From contig NC_062998.1 in NCBI RefSeq assembly GCF_023078275.1, positions 11,374,416 to 11,438,415 on the forward strand: a stretch of 64,000 bases of DNA, read 5' to 3'. The stretch is from Leguminivora glycinivorella (lineage: Eukaryota > Arthropoda > Insecta > Lepidoptera > Tortricidae). Positions 20,837 to 32,834 of this stretch are shown here, one piece after another. The notes under the pieces were generated by a model. The model was not told where the DNA came from. It saw only the letters and a list, made by a program, of their open reading frames with translations, and did not search any database. A program made the position numbers and the translations under genes. How positions within the stretch are numbered: position 1 is the stretch's first letter; each line of letters opens with the position of its first letter.

Positions 20837-22073
20837 CTAAGAATACTGGTACGTGAGCCACAGTGGGTTTCATGCAAGGAGTTCTTTAACAAACTAGAAA
20901 TTCTTACTGTGCCAAGTCTATACATTTTAATACTTTGTACTGATTTAGTCAAATCTCTGATAACCAGAGGGCGGAATTGCTCATGGCCAAAATCAAACGT
21001 CAATAGAGTTGGAACGTTAAATTCTATCGACTATCGATTACACTGAAATTATCAGTATATTGTTGAGTTGTTTTCGACGTAAGTACGACAAGGATACTTC
21101 TTTATCCATTTGTTGACTGTTTTTCGTTTTGGATTAACCATTTTTTTCAAACGTGAATTAGTTTCAAAAGGACTAGTGACAGAAATGGTAATTGTAATTA
21201 TATGTCATACAATTTACTTTTAATCTAATCAAAGAGGTCAAAATCAAATGGTCGAATAGCTAATCAAAGAGGTTTAAAGTCAGAAATGTAAAAGGAGACT
21301 GAATTTATCGATAGCTGAAAATGTCGATAAAATTTAACATTCCAACTCTATTGACGTTTGATTTTTGCCATGAGCAATTCCGCCCTCTGCTGATAACAAC
21401 TGAAACAGAGGATGATAGGATGCGCAGATTGGCAACAAGAACAAAGAACTTAAATCGCCCTTTTACACCCAAGATTAAGTTAGCTGAATACTGTGCTTGC
21501 TACCAAAGTGTTAAAGTTTATAATAAATTACCCGTTGAGCTCAAATCTATTTGTGATCCCGATGCCTTTAAAATTAAGTTGCGTTCATTTTTGCTTCAAA
21601 AATGTTATTATTCTATTGATGAATTCTTTTATTGTGACATTGGAAATTAATAATAATTCTTAATACATTGTAGATTACTTTTGTTTGTATTTGTTACGTA
21701 ATGTCTTTGGCAATATCTGTCTATTAAATTGGTTTCTATCTTTATCTTTTCAATATTATTTTAACCTATTAATAACATAATGTTAATTACGAGTAGTAAT
21801 TTTCTTGTGGACATTTATTTTACCTACATATATATATATTTTTAATGTATCTTTGAATGAATTATTATTCTTTAAATTCTGTTATGTAATTGTATTTTTT
21901 CTTCCTCCTCACTATTTTGACAAATGAATTATTGAATGTTATGTTTCTCTAAATATTATGTTTTGTTATTGCATGCATGTGAATATTATGTTTTGATCTT
22001 GTGTGCCTAGATTTAAGATTCAAACACAATGTAATATTGTTAATGAATAAATCACTATGAACTATGAACTATT
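20837..22073 (+). pseudogene. LINE ORF2 C-terminus, split by a hAT element
   Basis: At 20837-20956 the frame encodes CKEFFNKLEILTVPSLYI, typical of the region after the RT domain in CR1/L2/jockey-like LINEs. After the hAT insertion (20965-21389) it resumes with RMRRLATRTKNLNRPF, VKVYNKLPVELKSI and FLLQKCYYSIDEFF, ending at a stop at 21648-21650. A non-coding 3' region of about 420 bp follows and ends 'aataaatcactatgaac' with a (ttcta)n tail. The 5' part, with endonuclease and RT palm, is missing. It begins exactly where the preceding microsatellite ends. Confidence 0.82.
20965..21389. mobile_element. hAT MITE inside the LINE, TSD CTGATAAC
   Basis: Inverted repeats of about 85 bp begin 'cagagggcggaattgctcat' and end with the reverse complement. 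Identical 8-bp duplications CTGATAAC flank it at 20957-20964 and 21390-21397. The 425-bp element has no coding capacity. It lies in the LINE coding sequence, so it inserted after the LINE. Confidence 0.95.
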
Positions 22074-22399
22074 CTATTCTATTCTATTCTACTCTACTCT
22101 ACTCTACTCTACTCTACTCTACTCTACTCTACTCTACTCTACTCTACTCTACTCTACTCTACTCTACTCTACTACTCTACTCTACTCTACTCTACTACTA
22201 CTCTACTCTACTCTACTCTACTCTACTCTACTCTACTCTACTCTACTCTACTCTCTCTACTCTACTCTACTCTACTTACTCTACTCTACTCTACTCTACT
22301 CTATCTCTATCTACTCTACTCTACTCTATTCTATTCTATTCTATTCTATTCTATTCTATTCTATTCTATTCTATTCTATTCTATTCTATTCTATTCTAT
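22070..22399. repeat. Pentamer microsatellite with a variant centre
   Basis: The array starts as (TTCTA)n, changes to (CTCTA)n with a few phase slips over about 22088-22325, and returns to (TTCTA)n. It grew from the LINE 3' tail at 22050-22073. The single T-to-C difference shared by the central units shows internal spread of one variant. Confidence 0.95.
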
Positions 22400-22539
22400 A
22401 ACTCTGGTGCCAAATTAATTATATTTTCTTCAAAGTGCACCGTGAACTAATAGGTACGTTAGTGTCAGGAAATTAATAAGTGTAGTAATTAACTGATCCC
22501 TAATTAAATATATGACCACTGTATGGTACTGACAACTTT

Positions 22540-23100
22540 TTTAGGGTTCCGTAGTCAACTAGGAACCCTTATAGTTTCGCCATGTCTGTCCGTCCGTCCG
22601 TCCGTCCGTCCGTCCGTCCGTCCGTCCGTCCGCGATAATCTCAGTAACTGTAAGCACTAGAAAGCTGAAATTTGGTACCAATATGTATATCAATCACGCG
22701 AACAAAGTGCAAAAATAAAAAATGGAAAAAAATGTTTTATTAGGGTAGCCGCCCTACATGTAAAGTGGGGGCTGATTTTTTTTTTCATTTCAACCCTAAC
22801 GTGTGATATATTGTTGGATAGGTATTTAAAAATGAATTAGGGTTTACTAAGATCGTTTTTTGATAATACTAATATTTTCGAAAATAATCGCTCCTAAAGG
22901 AAAAAAAAGTGCGTCCCCCCCCTCTAACTTTTGAACCATATGTTTAAAAAATATGAAAAAAATCACAAAAGTAGAACTTTATAAAGACTTTCTAGGAAAA
23001 TTGTTTTGAACTTGATAGGTTCAGTAGTTTTTGAGAAAAATACGGAAAACTACGGAACCCTACACTGAGCGTGGCCCGACACGCTCTTGCCCGGTTTTTT
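22540..23100 (+). repeat. Longest copy of the 'agggttccgtag' dispersed repeat
   Basis: Starts 'agggttccgtagtcaactag', carries a (gtcc)n run, then 'aagctgaaatttggtaccaa', 'ttttattagggtagccgccc', 'ttgataggttcagtagtttt', and ends 'ctgagcgtggcccgacacgc'. Parts of it recur at 600-760, 46240-46560 and, inverted, 46985-47370. Non-coding; abundant in moth genomes to my knowledge, class not assigned. Confidence 0.8.
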
Positions 23101-23438
23101 TAAATTTCGTTTTCTGGCTCAATATTGACCTTAAATTCTAGCTTTTATACACCTGTCCTCCCGAAACAGTCACATAGGTAAGAATCATTTACATATGAAA
23201 CATACAACATTAATTTTCAAGTCGTTGGTATTATGAACATAAAATTAGTAGCACCATTGTGCCAGCTGCGACCTAAATATGACTTAATTCAACAATTTAT
23301 GGGTTTGCCTCATTCCTCGTCGGGTTTCGACGCCATTTGCAACTGCATAATGTTTACGCCTAATAAATAACCAGGCAGTGGACTATTCATTTACCCATGG
23401 ACGGAAAAAATATAGACGGATTTATGCTGAATCTAGAT

Positions 23439-23603
23439 AACGCCGTGGCTCGCGTGGGCGACGGTCGCGCGATGGTCGCGCGACGGCGATGCAACCCATA
23501 CGAAATCAAACCTTATCGATATGGAAGTAGACGATGCGATGAGACGCGACGGCGACAGTCACGCGATGGTCGCGTGACCGTCGCCCACGCAAGACACGGC
23601 GTT
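23439..23603. mobile_element. GC-rich hairpin MITE, 'aacgccgtg' ends
   Basis: 'aacgccgtggctcgcgtggg' is mirrored by '...cccacgcaagacacggcgtt'. The stem includes repeated 'ggtcgcgcgatggtcgcgcg'. It is far more GC-rich than its surroundings, and reading frames through it are arginine-rich artefacts. Confidence 0.85.
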
Positions 23604-24521
23604 ACTTTGCTTTGTCTACTGATGTGTTACACATTAAAGTTTCCAAAATTCTGAAATTACGTGAAAATGTAAATTTTCTTTTGGGAAATATCGTTCTTTA
23701 AACACAAATTTTCTTCAAAAACTTTCCATACCTTGTATGGACAATTGTATGGATGGGAACTTTCCACTTCATAAATTTCAATTCCTTTTAGTTTTCGTGA
23801 AAGTTTCGTGAATTTTTCAAGACATATAAGATTTTTTTGGAAAGTTTCCGCAATTTGCACATCACTAACTTTGTCATTCTGCGGGTCTGGTGTGATACGC
23901 TAGTGTGATATAAGTGATCATAACTGATGCCTATCGCGTCAGTGCGTCCTTACAGAAATGTAAAAAAGTCGCAGCGATGCGATAAGCTATATCAAGCTAC
24001 CGTACTTGCTCGTCTCTCCATACCTTATATACTAAAAGAGACAAATATACGAGTGATACATACTCGTATATGTAGCGCACTCTCGATCTTTAGAGTACCT
24101 ACTGTGGAACCGATTATTACTCCACTATTAAGTACCTCAATATTGTTATGTAAATTGATTTTTTGTTAATATAACCAGTTGGTCATCAGTAATATTGTCG
24201 TAATGGAAAAGCGGTGCCATGATGACGCCACATATCCGACATCTAAGAGTTTCTACAATCTATGTATTCACCTGATGCCAGTCGATTTCAAAATATGTAC
24301 CTAATAGCGTCTGAGCCAATATCTGGAAGAAAGTCGCCTTGTAGTCCCCAGGGGTTTAGCCAAGGTGACAATCAAACATCGACAAACGCTACCTATACGA
24401 AATATAGTATATTAGATGTTAAGAAAAGTCACTTTTCATCAATTGTAACAACATACCGAAACTTGGCAGTCTTTCTAAAGAGTGGTTATGTGTGATTTTA
24501 AATTTGATACGATTTTCATTT

Positions 24522-24564
24522 TTAACCCCCGACGCAAAAACGACGGGGTGTTATAAGTTTGACG

Positions 24565-24599
<35 letters not shown>

Positions 24600-25170
24600 G
24601 TGTGTGTGTCTGTCTGTGGCACCGTAGCTCCCGAACGGGTGAACCGATTTCGATTTAGTTTTTTTTGTTTGAAAGCTGAGTTAGTCGGGAGTGTTCTTAG
24701 CCATGTTTCATGAAAATCGGTCCACTATGTCGCGGTCGGGGGTTTTTTCAAAATTTTAATTTTGTGGTTAGGTTATTATGATTGAATATTAACTTTCATA
24801 GGTAAAATTTAAATTTAGTAAAAACCCCCGTCATAGTGGACCGATTTCCATCAAATATATAGCTTAGAACACTCTCGACTAATTCAGCTTTCAAACATGA
24901 ACAACTAAATCTAAATCGGTTCGTCCGTTCGGGAGCTACGATGCCACAGACAGACAAACACACATACACATACAGATATATCACACAGACACGTCAAACT
25001 TATAACACCCCGTTGTTTTTGCGTCGGATGAACCGATTTAGATTTAGTTTTTTTTGTCTGAAAGCTGAGTTAGTCGGGAGTGCTTAGCCATGTTTCATGA
25101 AAATCGGTCTACTAGGTCGCGGTCGAGGGGTTTTTTCAAAATTTTAATTTTATGGTTAGGTTAGGTTATT
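24522..25170. repeat. Three copies of the 'gacggggtgttataagtttg' repeat, one inverted
   Basis: Copy 1 (24522-24780, plus) has 'acggggtgttataagtttga', a (gtct)n run, 'gtagctcccgaacgggtgaa' and 'tcatgaaaatcggtccacta'. Copy 2 (24817-25024) is the same modules on the minus strand. Copy 3 (25025-25170, plus) starts abruptly in 'gatgaaccgatttagattta'. The minus copy thus separates two plus pieces that may once have been one. Confidence 0.8.
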
Positions 25171-25399
25171 ATCCAGGAATCCGACTGGAATATACCGAAC
25201 GAAAAGTAACGAACGAACCTTTTTAGCCTCGCTAAGAGCTCGCATGACACATTGTCATCTCACTGGGGACCATATTGGAATCTCTATTTATGCGGTAACG
25301 AAACTTTATTATGTGTTTATACTTCATTCAAATTATTCTCTACTAGTCAACCACTGGGACAAAAAGAAACATTTGTTAGGTGCAGGAATCATGATAGTA

Positions 25400-25525
25400 G
25401 GGTAAACTCGCCTCATTCGGCGACACGCCTAATTCGGTGAAACAACCAAAAATCGTCTTTCGGAATAGTGCTTCAAAGCTTGTATTACCGAATTAGGCGT
25501 GTCTCCGAATGAGGCGAGTTTACCC
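25400..25525. mobile_element. 126-bp MITE with TA duplication
   Basis: The ends 'gggtaaactcgcctcattcg' and reverse complement 'cgaatgaggcgagtttaccc' are perfect inverted repeats. TA flanks both sides (25398-25399, 25526-25527). Size and duplication fit a Tc1/mariner-type MITE. Confidence 0.88.
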
Positions 25526-25744
25526 TAAACCATTATTATCAGTGGCCTATTTCACAATTTTTATTTATTTATGGACAATAGTGACAATTGTCGCCCGATA
25601 GTAACACTTCACCATTCATTGCCTGTTCAACAAGGAAATATTGACTGAGTAACTAATCAATCCAGAAATGAGAACAGAACTGACAGTGTCAAGTTTCAAT
25701 GTCGCTTCTCTTTATTATGGAATCTCTTAAAAATAGTCAAATAC

Positions 25745-26040
25745 TACTTCTGCCAAAGGTTTCAAGAAAGGCCGGCAACGCACCTCCAACACCTCTGGTG
25801 TTTCGGGTGTCCATGGGCGGCGGTTTGTTTAATCACTTTGACCCCTTGTTAAACGATTATTTTTTTCTGTTTGAATTTCCAGACGTTGCATAAAGTTAAT
25901 GGATTATCCTGATGGTACTTTAAAGTCTTTAAACAGTTAATTTGAACGTCGCGTGAACTCCTATACGCCTGAAGAGGGGCCTCCGATTGGCCCGAAACAT
26001 GTCGCAGCAATAGCGATATAATAACGTGAGTACAACTGTA
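25745..26040. repeat. Two short dispersed repeat fragments
   Basis: 'aggccggcaacgcacctcc' to 'tccatgggcggcgg' (25765-25830) and 'tgaagaggggcctccgattg' to 'cccgaaacatgtcgcagc' (25970-26010) match text I know to recur in lepidopteran DNA, probably from retroelement ends. Neither has coding sequence here. Confidence 0.45.
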
Positions 26041-26278
26041 TCTCAATTAATTAGTTAATTTGAATTTGCATATGAAAAGATGTGGTTCAAAATGAAGCTA
26101 AAAGAACCAAATGTTTTATTTAAATACGCACTAAATTGCTACAATTACTAGATTATTCCAACTACGTATCTCGTTGAACGGGCTAGGTGGTGCTCATTGG
26201 GCATGATCTCATGCGTATGTCAACGCTTAGAATTTCACTCGACTTTGCTCAACGGCTGATACTGAAGCTCCTTACAGC

Positions 26279-26496
26279 ACTGGTCCCACCGCGAGCTAGT
26301 AAGCTATGTGCTATCGGCTATAAAAAGGAACTAAAGATAAGCACTCCCGTGCAAATAAAAGAGACACGGCGATATTGATAGTTCACTGCTGGGCGAGTAA
26401 CTTTAAACATCGCCGTGTCTCTTCTTTTTACACGGGAGTGATTATCTTTTGTTCGTTTTTATAGCCGATAACTCATAGTTTACTGGTGGGACCAGT
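26279..26496. mobile_element. Foldback MITE, 'actggtcccacc' ends
   Basis: The left end 'actggtcccaccgcgagcta' and the right end '...tactggtgggaccagt' are inverted copies. Inner stems 'gagacacggcgat' and 'atcgccgtgtctc', and 'cactcccgtg' and 'cacgggagtg', extend the pairing to about 85 bp per arm. No clear target duplication. Confidence 0.85.
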
Positions 26497-26628
26497 ACCT
26501 AAAACACGCTTATTTAGAGCGTTGTCACTGTAATTATAGAGATTCAGAAACAGTTTGTTTAATTCACATTTTGAAAGTTTAGCTTGTGAGAAATACATGT
26601 GTGCATTTATGCACAAGTTGGCAATGCA

Positions 26629-26725
26629 TGTACAGTCAACCAATTAGAACCGTAGGCTACTGTAGAACTATGTCATTTTGACATGGTTGTAGAGTGGCCT
26701 AGGGTTCCAATAGGTTGACTGTACA
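26629..26725. mobile_element. 97-bp palindromic MITE, 'tgtacagtcaacc' ends
   Basis: 'tgtacagtcaaccaattaga' is mirrored by '...aataggttgactgtaca'. The inner text 'gagtggcctagggttcc' is shared with the longer relative at 58749-58910. Confidence 0.85.
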
Positions 26726-26745
26726 TAGTTGTTGTATTATGTACC

Positions 26746-26955
26746 TACCGGGTGTCCCTACTTAAAACCAGCGCTAAAACGAAAAAGGGGTGATAGAACA
26801 TCTTTTTTTCTTTACGTTTAAATTATTCGGCCAGGCCAATATCTCAAGAACCATGACATTTTCGTTAAGGTCAAATTCGCTGTAATATAGGCAATATATC
26901 TAATGAGATGTCCGTTGCTTGCCAGACCCACGCCCGTTTTAGGGACAGCCTGGTA
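26746..26955. mobile_element. Possible MITE, 'taccgggtgtccct' ends
   Basis: 'taccgggtgtccctacttaa' on the left and '...gttttagggacagcctggta' on the right are imperfect inverted repeats. The inside is non-coding. Confidence 0.5.
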
Positions 26956-28288
26956 CTGTAGCAGAAAGGTAAAGTCTGTCATTTCGATTCAAATGACATT
27001 TCAGTTAGTTGATAGAAATCGTATATTTGTTTAAACGCCTCCTTGTACATAGGGCCTAATCGATTCAACTAATTCGTAATTAATTGCTATTTGGCAAACG
27101 ATACATCTTAGCCACATCGCAACATACTTCAAAACAAATGTGTCAAAAATGTGAACTAACAGATCTGGGACAATAGACAGCTTAACGATGTTACCTTTTT
27201 AACCCAACATTCAGTTTTTGGGCAACACCATCAACATTCACAGGCATACCTAGTGGAAATGATGAAAAAGGGCTGTGGATACAAAGGAAGGTTCTATTCG
27301 ATTCAGGCTTGTTTTTCGGTTCAACTGTACTATTATATATTCTGTGGTTCAACTTACCTGTATTAAAAATTTCCTATAGATTTCGACATCGTTTAGGACT
27401 TGTAAATACTTGCTACAACTTCCTAAGAATCAGCATAGAACTTTTACGTTATGAAATTTAAAAGTATTTAATTGACTGGAGTTAGCCAAGTATTTTAACT
27501 GCGTCGCTGATTTGTCGCAATATGCCGTCCGAGGAAATTGATTCTTTAGCAGTTAACGATTCACTTTACATTTGATAGCTTTTAGCATAAATGTGATAAC
27601 CAAATGTACTTGAACCGGTATTTGCTAGAGAATCAATTTTCTCGATCGTACCTTCCTCCACCTCAACTTATTTCAATCCTAGGCCATTCTTGAAACCTGT
27701 CTCATTGACACCGTGTTTTATTTGCCATAGAAGTCACTTTAACATTTACTGAGAAAAAGTTCTACAGCGCCAAACTGTCGCATTTTAATACCCCTTACCA
27801 TAAAAATAAAGATGTGTTCCAGAACAGATGCGGTAGCCGCCGCAGTACAGCAGTGGCAGTATTTCTCAGACGTGTTGCAAATAATCATCTAAGTAAGTAC
27901 ATTTACTTGAGACTCACAAGTGTCTTAAACCTAAAATGTATGTAGTGAAGCACTGTCTAGATTCGGGCTTAACGCCCGGCAGCCAATCCTTGGACAGCAG
28001 AGATCACGTAGCTCCTCAAAGAGAACGTCCATTGTTGGAATACACTTGGCTTTATATGAACCGTCCGTATTCTACAATAGAATAAAATGGAAATGCAAAA
28101 ATTTACGTACCTTTCTGCCGTCTAAATATAGCGATTCCTGTGAAAAGTGGGATGTGGACTTTAAGAGTTTTTTCTAAAATATATGTATATACCTGTATGT
28201 ATAGAACCTGTATGTATTGAACCGCTCATTTGGAAGGGTTACGTAGCCATAGCCGAGCCCCGGATACTTAGTTACATACTACCTTAAT
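26956..28288. other. No gene found; weak inverted repeat at 27536-27640
   Basis: The bases near 27536 ('aaattgattctttagcag') are loosely mirrored at about 27625 ('gctagagaatcaattttc'), a possible old MITE. A GC-richer patch at 27830-27880 ('ggtagccgccgcagtacagc') could be exonic, but no frame with a recognisable motif was found. Confidence 0.4.
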
Positions 28289-28950
28289 TTTTTTAACCGC
28301 CGCCCCAAATCTCAAGCAAGGTGGTTCTCAAATCGTCCGGATGTTTTTTTTTAATGTTTGTTCCACGATATCTCCGTCGTTACTGGATCAATTTTGAATT
28401 GTTTTTTAAATTGAATGTATATGTATACGGATTGGTCCCATTTTTATCATTTATCAGAACCCAGTTATGATGATGAGATCCTGGAGAATTCAAGGGAACT
28501 CCTCAAATTTGAAAAGCATACATATGGTGACTTTTGTGTTTTTAAAAGAACAGCATGCATTTACGTACGGAACAGTGCCATTTGGTGCAGTGGAACAGCT
28601 GATGATGGTCAGAACGGAACTCCTCAAATCTGAACGGCACACTTATAGTGACTTTGGTATTTTTATAAGAACAGCATGCACTTACGTCCAGAACAGTGAC
28701 ATTTGATGCAGTGGAACTGCTGATGAAGATCAGAACGGAACTCCTTAAATCTGAACGGCACGCTTAACATGACTTTGGTATTTTTATGAGAACAGCTTTC
28801 GTTTACGTTCAGAACAGTGACATTTGGTGCAGTGGAATTTCTGATGATGATCAGAACGGAACTCCTCAAATATGAACGGCACACTTATAGTGACTTTCGT
28901 ATTTTTATAGGAACAGCATGCATTTAAGTTCAGAACAGTCACATTTATTT
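28289..28950. repeat. Dispersed repeat head plus ~135-bp tandem units
   Basis: After a head with 'ttaaccgccgccccaaatct' (28298), units of about 135 bp with 'gaacggaactcctcaaat', 'tatagtgactttggtattt' and 'cagtgacatttggtgcagtg' repeat about 3.5 times to 28950. Frames through it are repeat-driven. Confidence 0.8.
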
Positions 28951-29200
28951 TTTAGGAGATTTGTTCTCTTTGTGTTGCTGAGTTTTCAAACATATTGTTG
29001 AGTTTTCAAATTTTGTGAAGCTCGATTTCTTATAATCGGATTCATGAGGATTTGAGGAAACTCTTCAAACCTTAACGGTATACGTATATTCATTTGTGTT
29101 TCCATCAGATAATAAAAGATTTACATATATTAAAAGCAGTTTTAAAAAATACCTGCACATTTCTACATAATCCAACATTCGCAAGTACCTTTCACCAGGG
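28951..29200. other. AT-rich spacer, nothing recognised
   Basis: No gene or element edge was recognised. Confidence 0.4.
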
Positions 29201-29363
29201 TGCGTAGCCGAATGGCACTAACGATCACGAAACGCTCACGAAACGAAACGCTAGTAGATATCTATCTCTATCGCTCGTGCGTATTGGCGTGACAGAGCCA
29301 GACTAACTGGCGCGGCGTTTCGTTTTCGTTTGGCGTCGGAGAAATGCCATTCGGCTACGCACG
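29201..29363. mobile_element. MITE of the 'cagggtgcgtagccgaat' family
   Basis: The ends 'gggtgcgtagccgaatggca' and 'tgccattcggctacgcac' are inverted. The inner blocks 'cgctcacgaaacgaaacgct' and 'gatatctatctctatcgct' match copies at 1243/8408, 18584, 42050, 42415 and 48233. About 163 bp. Confidence 0.88.
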
Positions 29364-30719
29364 CAGAACCCCTAAAGCCCGGTTTTTTTTCTTAAAAATT
29401 ATTTATTTACTCATTAACAGCACCGGCGATTGTCTTTACAATAATTAAATATACCTTATAATTTTCGCGTAAAACGACTGCAGCATGCGGACGGACAGAC
29501 AAATAGTCGGACGCGCTCAACGAAACTATTAAAGGGTTCCAGTTTTGCCACAGGGGCTTTTCTTTCTCATAGAAAAGTTTTACTTTGATCCGCATTAGAA
29601 AGAAGAAAAGTGTGTCACTTTGAACTCTCCTAGCAGAGAAGAATCGCTTTGATCTATCCTAGCAGGGAAAAATGCAACAAAATATGTAAATATGATAAAA
29701 CAGATAAAAAAATGCCAATGCCCAGTGTGATATGATTTCCAAAATACACCCAACAATAATTTAGTTAGCTAACAGCTGGATGGGGTGTTTTTTTATGATT
29801 GAGTTTCTATAGTTTTTTTTAGTGTGTAAGTACTTTAAGTTAGTTTTAGTTTATTATTTATTATGTTTTAGTGTACTATCATTATCAAAACTATGAATAT
29901 ATTGACCTTCGTAGAGTAAAATATTATCAGAAGTACAAAGCTTTTATCGACTTGAGTTAGCTAAAAATATGCGGAAATAAAACTAAAACTGTGAGGCCTC
30001 ATAAATACTGACCGCACAGCTAATGTGCGCGCTAAAATGGAGAAACGTCATAAAAAATAACTCTGACCTTTTCTCTTACACATTCAATACACAATATTAT
30101 TATTATTACGATTTATTAAGACATCAAGAAAATACCAAGACATTAATATATTGCGAGCTTCATAGATGAATTCCTATACGAAATCAAAATTCATTATGCG
30201 TAGGTACTGGAATTGCGTAATGGGAAAACTTAGTCTGAAAGCATTGTACCACTAACGTAAGTTTAGTGGAATCGGGCCCAGTTTTTGATTTATTTGCGCA
30301 AACTGAGGTCGCTGGCTGCCTATTCCGTTCAGAATGTAGGGCAACCTTGACATGTATCAATACAATACATATTCGTTCGTATCGTACGTCCGTATAAGAT
30401 CGTACTTATACCATTTAGTTGAACGTGGCCATATTGAAAATTGAACACTGTCATAGCGTAGCGTACAAGCACTTACTATGTAGGTAGGTATTATATTTTT
30501 TTATTAAGTATTTATGATGCTGAACCCTGGCTTTACCTACTTATATATAGGAGAAGGTGGGTTTGGTGCACCATGGGAAACAATTTCGTCATTAGACTCG
30601 TCTTGATTTTCAATAAGATGTAGAGAACAAACACTTTAATAATTATGTTTTTTTATTATTTACCTAACAGTTTTGACTACTGAAATTGCGCTTTCACCAC
30701 AGTGTTAAGGAAAAGTAAC
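29364..30719. other. AT-rich DNA, nothing recognised
   Basis: A 62-residue minus frame at 29407-29595 lies in a stretch with 'ggacggacagacaaatagtc', probably the edge of a degraded dispersed repeat. From 29600 to 30719 I see no gene, inverted repeat or named family. Confidence 0.4.
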
Positions 30720-30842
30720 TAAGGTGCATTAGGGTAATTTAGAAAGTCGCTTAAAAATCACCATTATTTCCATCATATCAAGATTCCCTTTCGAAATTAC
30801 CCGAGCATTTCTGTCATTCGAAATTACCCTAATGCACTTTAT
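30720..30842. mobile_element. MITE with 'gtgcattagggtaattt' ends
   Basis: 'aaggtgcattagggtaattt' and '...aaattaccctaatgcacttt' are inverted repeats around an AT-rich centre. About 123 bp. Confidence 0.75.
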
Positions 30843-32599
30843 TTAGTTTTGACAAGGGAAAATTGGTTTATACGGTAACACATATCGAAACAAAATTATC
30901 CGTTCATCTAGGAGATAAGTAGAAGTATTCCTTGTGGACCTTTATAGCCCTGAATTATATTTTACTTAAGTTAATAAGTTAAATGTCATGAACGTAGGCC
31001 TACATGTCATACTTAATATTTTGAGATATAAAGGAAATTAATAATGTATCCCGTTATAGTATCTGATCATACGAATCTTATGGGATAAGGTCAGTGCGGG
31101 CAAGACCGGCATAGTTTATTTGAAATAAAGTTTGAGTGGATAAAACTCTATAATTAATGTAGTCTGGCGTAATGCGCATGGTCCTATGAGATAGCAAATA
31201 TTATATTTTACAAAGCTTTTATAATATTTTGGTGAAATAAGGTACTTTTAAGTCATAAAAATCACATTTTATAAGGCTCGGCGGGTTGACCGTCCTCCCG
31301 CGATGAGTACAGAAAGACCGTCTAGTGCTTGTTGTCGCGTAATTTCATATGAGACTAGTGTCAAAACCGTTTTAAAGGGTACCCATACGGTCCCTGTTGG
31401 GTAATGCTGATTATAAAAATAATAACCAACTTGAAACCCTACTCTCTTTTGAAATATTTGTCACCGCATCTTGCACAATCTAAATATACTTAAACAAAAA
31501 TAATAAAAAACGGTTAGAGCTTACGATAATTCTACCAACTTAAATATGATGATGAATAATGCAGTGTAGGCTTACTTCTGTTCACCTCTTATCATTCTTC
31601 ACAACCATGTCACATATATTTTATTTTTACTTAATACTTTCGAATGATTTTAGTAACACCATACGAATCATTATCAAAACTGTATTTCGAAGTTGAAATC
31701 AAAAACGGTACAACTATCATAAGCCAAAAACGTACCTATACACCGTGTTTCACTTAATACTAAAAACCTGAAAACAGTTTGTTCAGAATCGAGAGTAGAA
31801 TCGATTGAGCTATATCTTGATGGGGGTAATATTTTTATTATTGGTTATTTAATTGGTAAATTAGTATTATTGGTTATTTTTTACGTGCCTATTCTATTGT
31901 ACTCGTAAGACAACATTGTGTATATCGCATTGCTAGAGGTTGTTTACCTTTTTCAGTATTTAGGGGTATTAATACTGGCTGGTTACTTGGACGATTATTT
32001 TTCCGCTACGAGTTTGACGTTGTTTGTCAGTTTAATCTTAATGTTTATCATAAGTCATAACAAATTGAACTCGTACCTAATTACAACCTTGTCATTTTGA
32101 ATATTGGGTTTAAATTTGCTTACTGCGATTACCTGTCCAATTTGAAGTTTACTGTGACAAAGCTTTAAAGTGTTTTACAGTGACATCTTAGCTGTCTATT
32201 AGTAAACCTTATGTCGTTGCAGTAACGTACACAAATAAATAGTTTTATGCTTTATGGTGGAAGTTAGCAATTATTTTATTGAGTGTAGAACTAAAAGTCA
32301 AGTAGAACTGTACAGAAAATTAAAAATTCAATTTAAAAAAAAGTAACCATCAGATTAAAAGATGAATTTGATTACAACTTTATTTATGCGGGTGACCAAA
32401 ATCGGAACTAATTTTACTGTACTTAATTACGCGATTCTGGCGGCACCGCCACCCGTAAAGATAAATTTGTAATTTGTCGTCCTAACTCAGCGGTTAGTGC
32501 GATAGTTCGTACCTACCTACATACACTTCGCTCATTATCACTACTGTGGTGTTGAGTTTCTGAATTCTTTGTCCCATCTTTGATTCAGTGATATCGAAA

Positions 32600-32752
32600 A
32601 TGAGAAGAAAAGCATTATCGCTCCTAGAAAAAGTAACCATATTAAAAGTTTACGATTAAAAATTACAATTTTGTCACGTTTAATACGATTTCCCGTATAA
32701 TACGCTTTTTTGGCTGGGTCCCCTCAGAATCGCTTTAAGCGGGTTCTACTGT
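32600..32752 (+). pseudogene. Pogo/Tigger-like transposon remnant
   Basis: A 19-codon frame, MRRKALSLLEKVTILKVYD, then a stop at 32657-32659, matches the start of the CENP-B-type helix-turn-helix of pogo/Tigger transposases. It is followed by a right terminal sequence whose reverse complement starts 'cagtagaacccgcttaaagc', then TA. The matching left end was not found. The DDE domain is absent. Confidence 0.6.
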
Positions 32753-32834
32753 ATTTTATTTTAATTTTTTGCGGAACCATGTTGAACTCGATGCTCGAGT
32801 TCGAAACACGAATCAAGTTTATTGTTAACTAGTG

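Noticed and set aside
20345..21046. Long reading frames rich in SILFY repeats
   Set aside because: They are produced by the (TTCTA)n microsatellite, whose 5-bp period stays open; there is no protein family.
22057..22450. Reading frames rich in STLLY repeats
   Set aside because: By-product of the (CTCTA)n/(TTCTA)n array.
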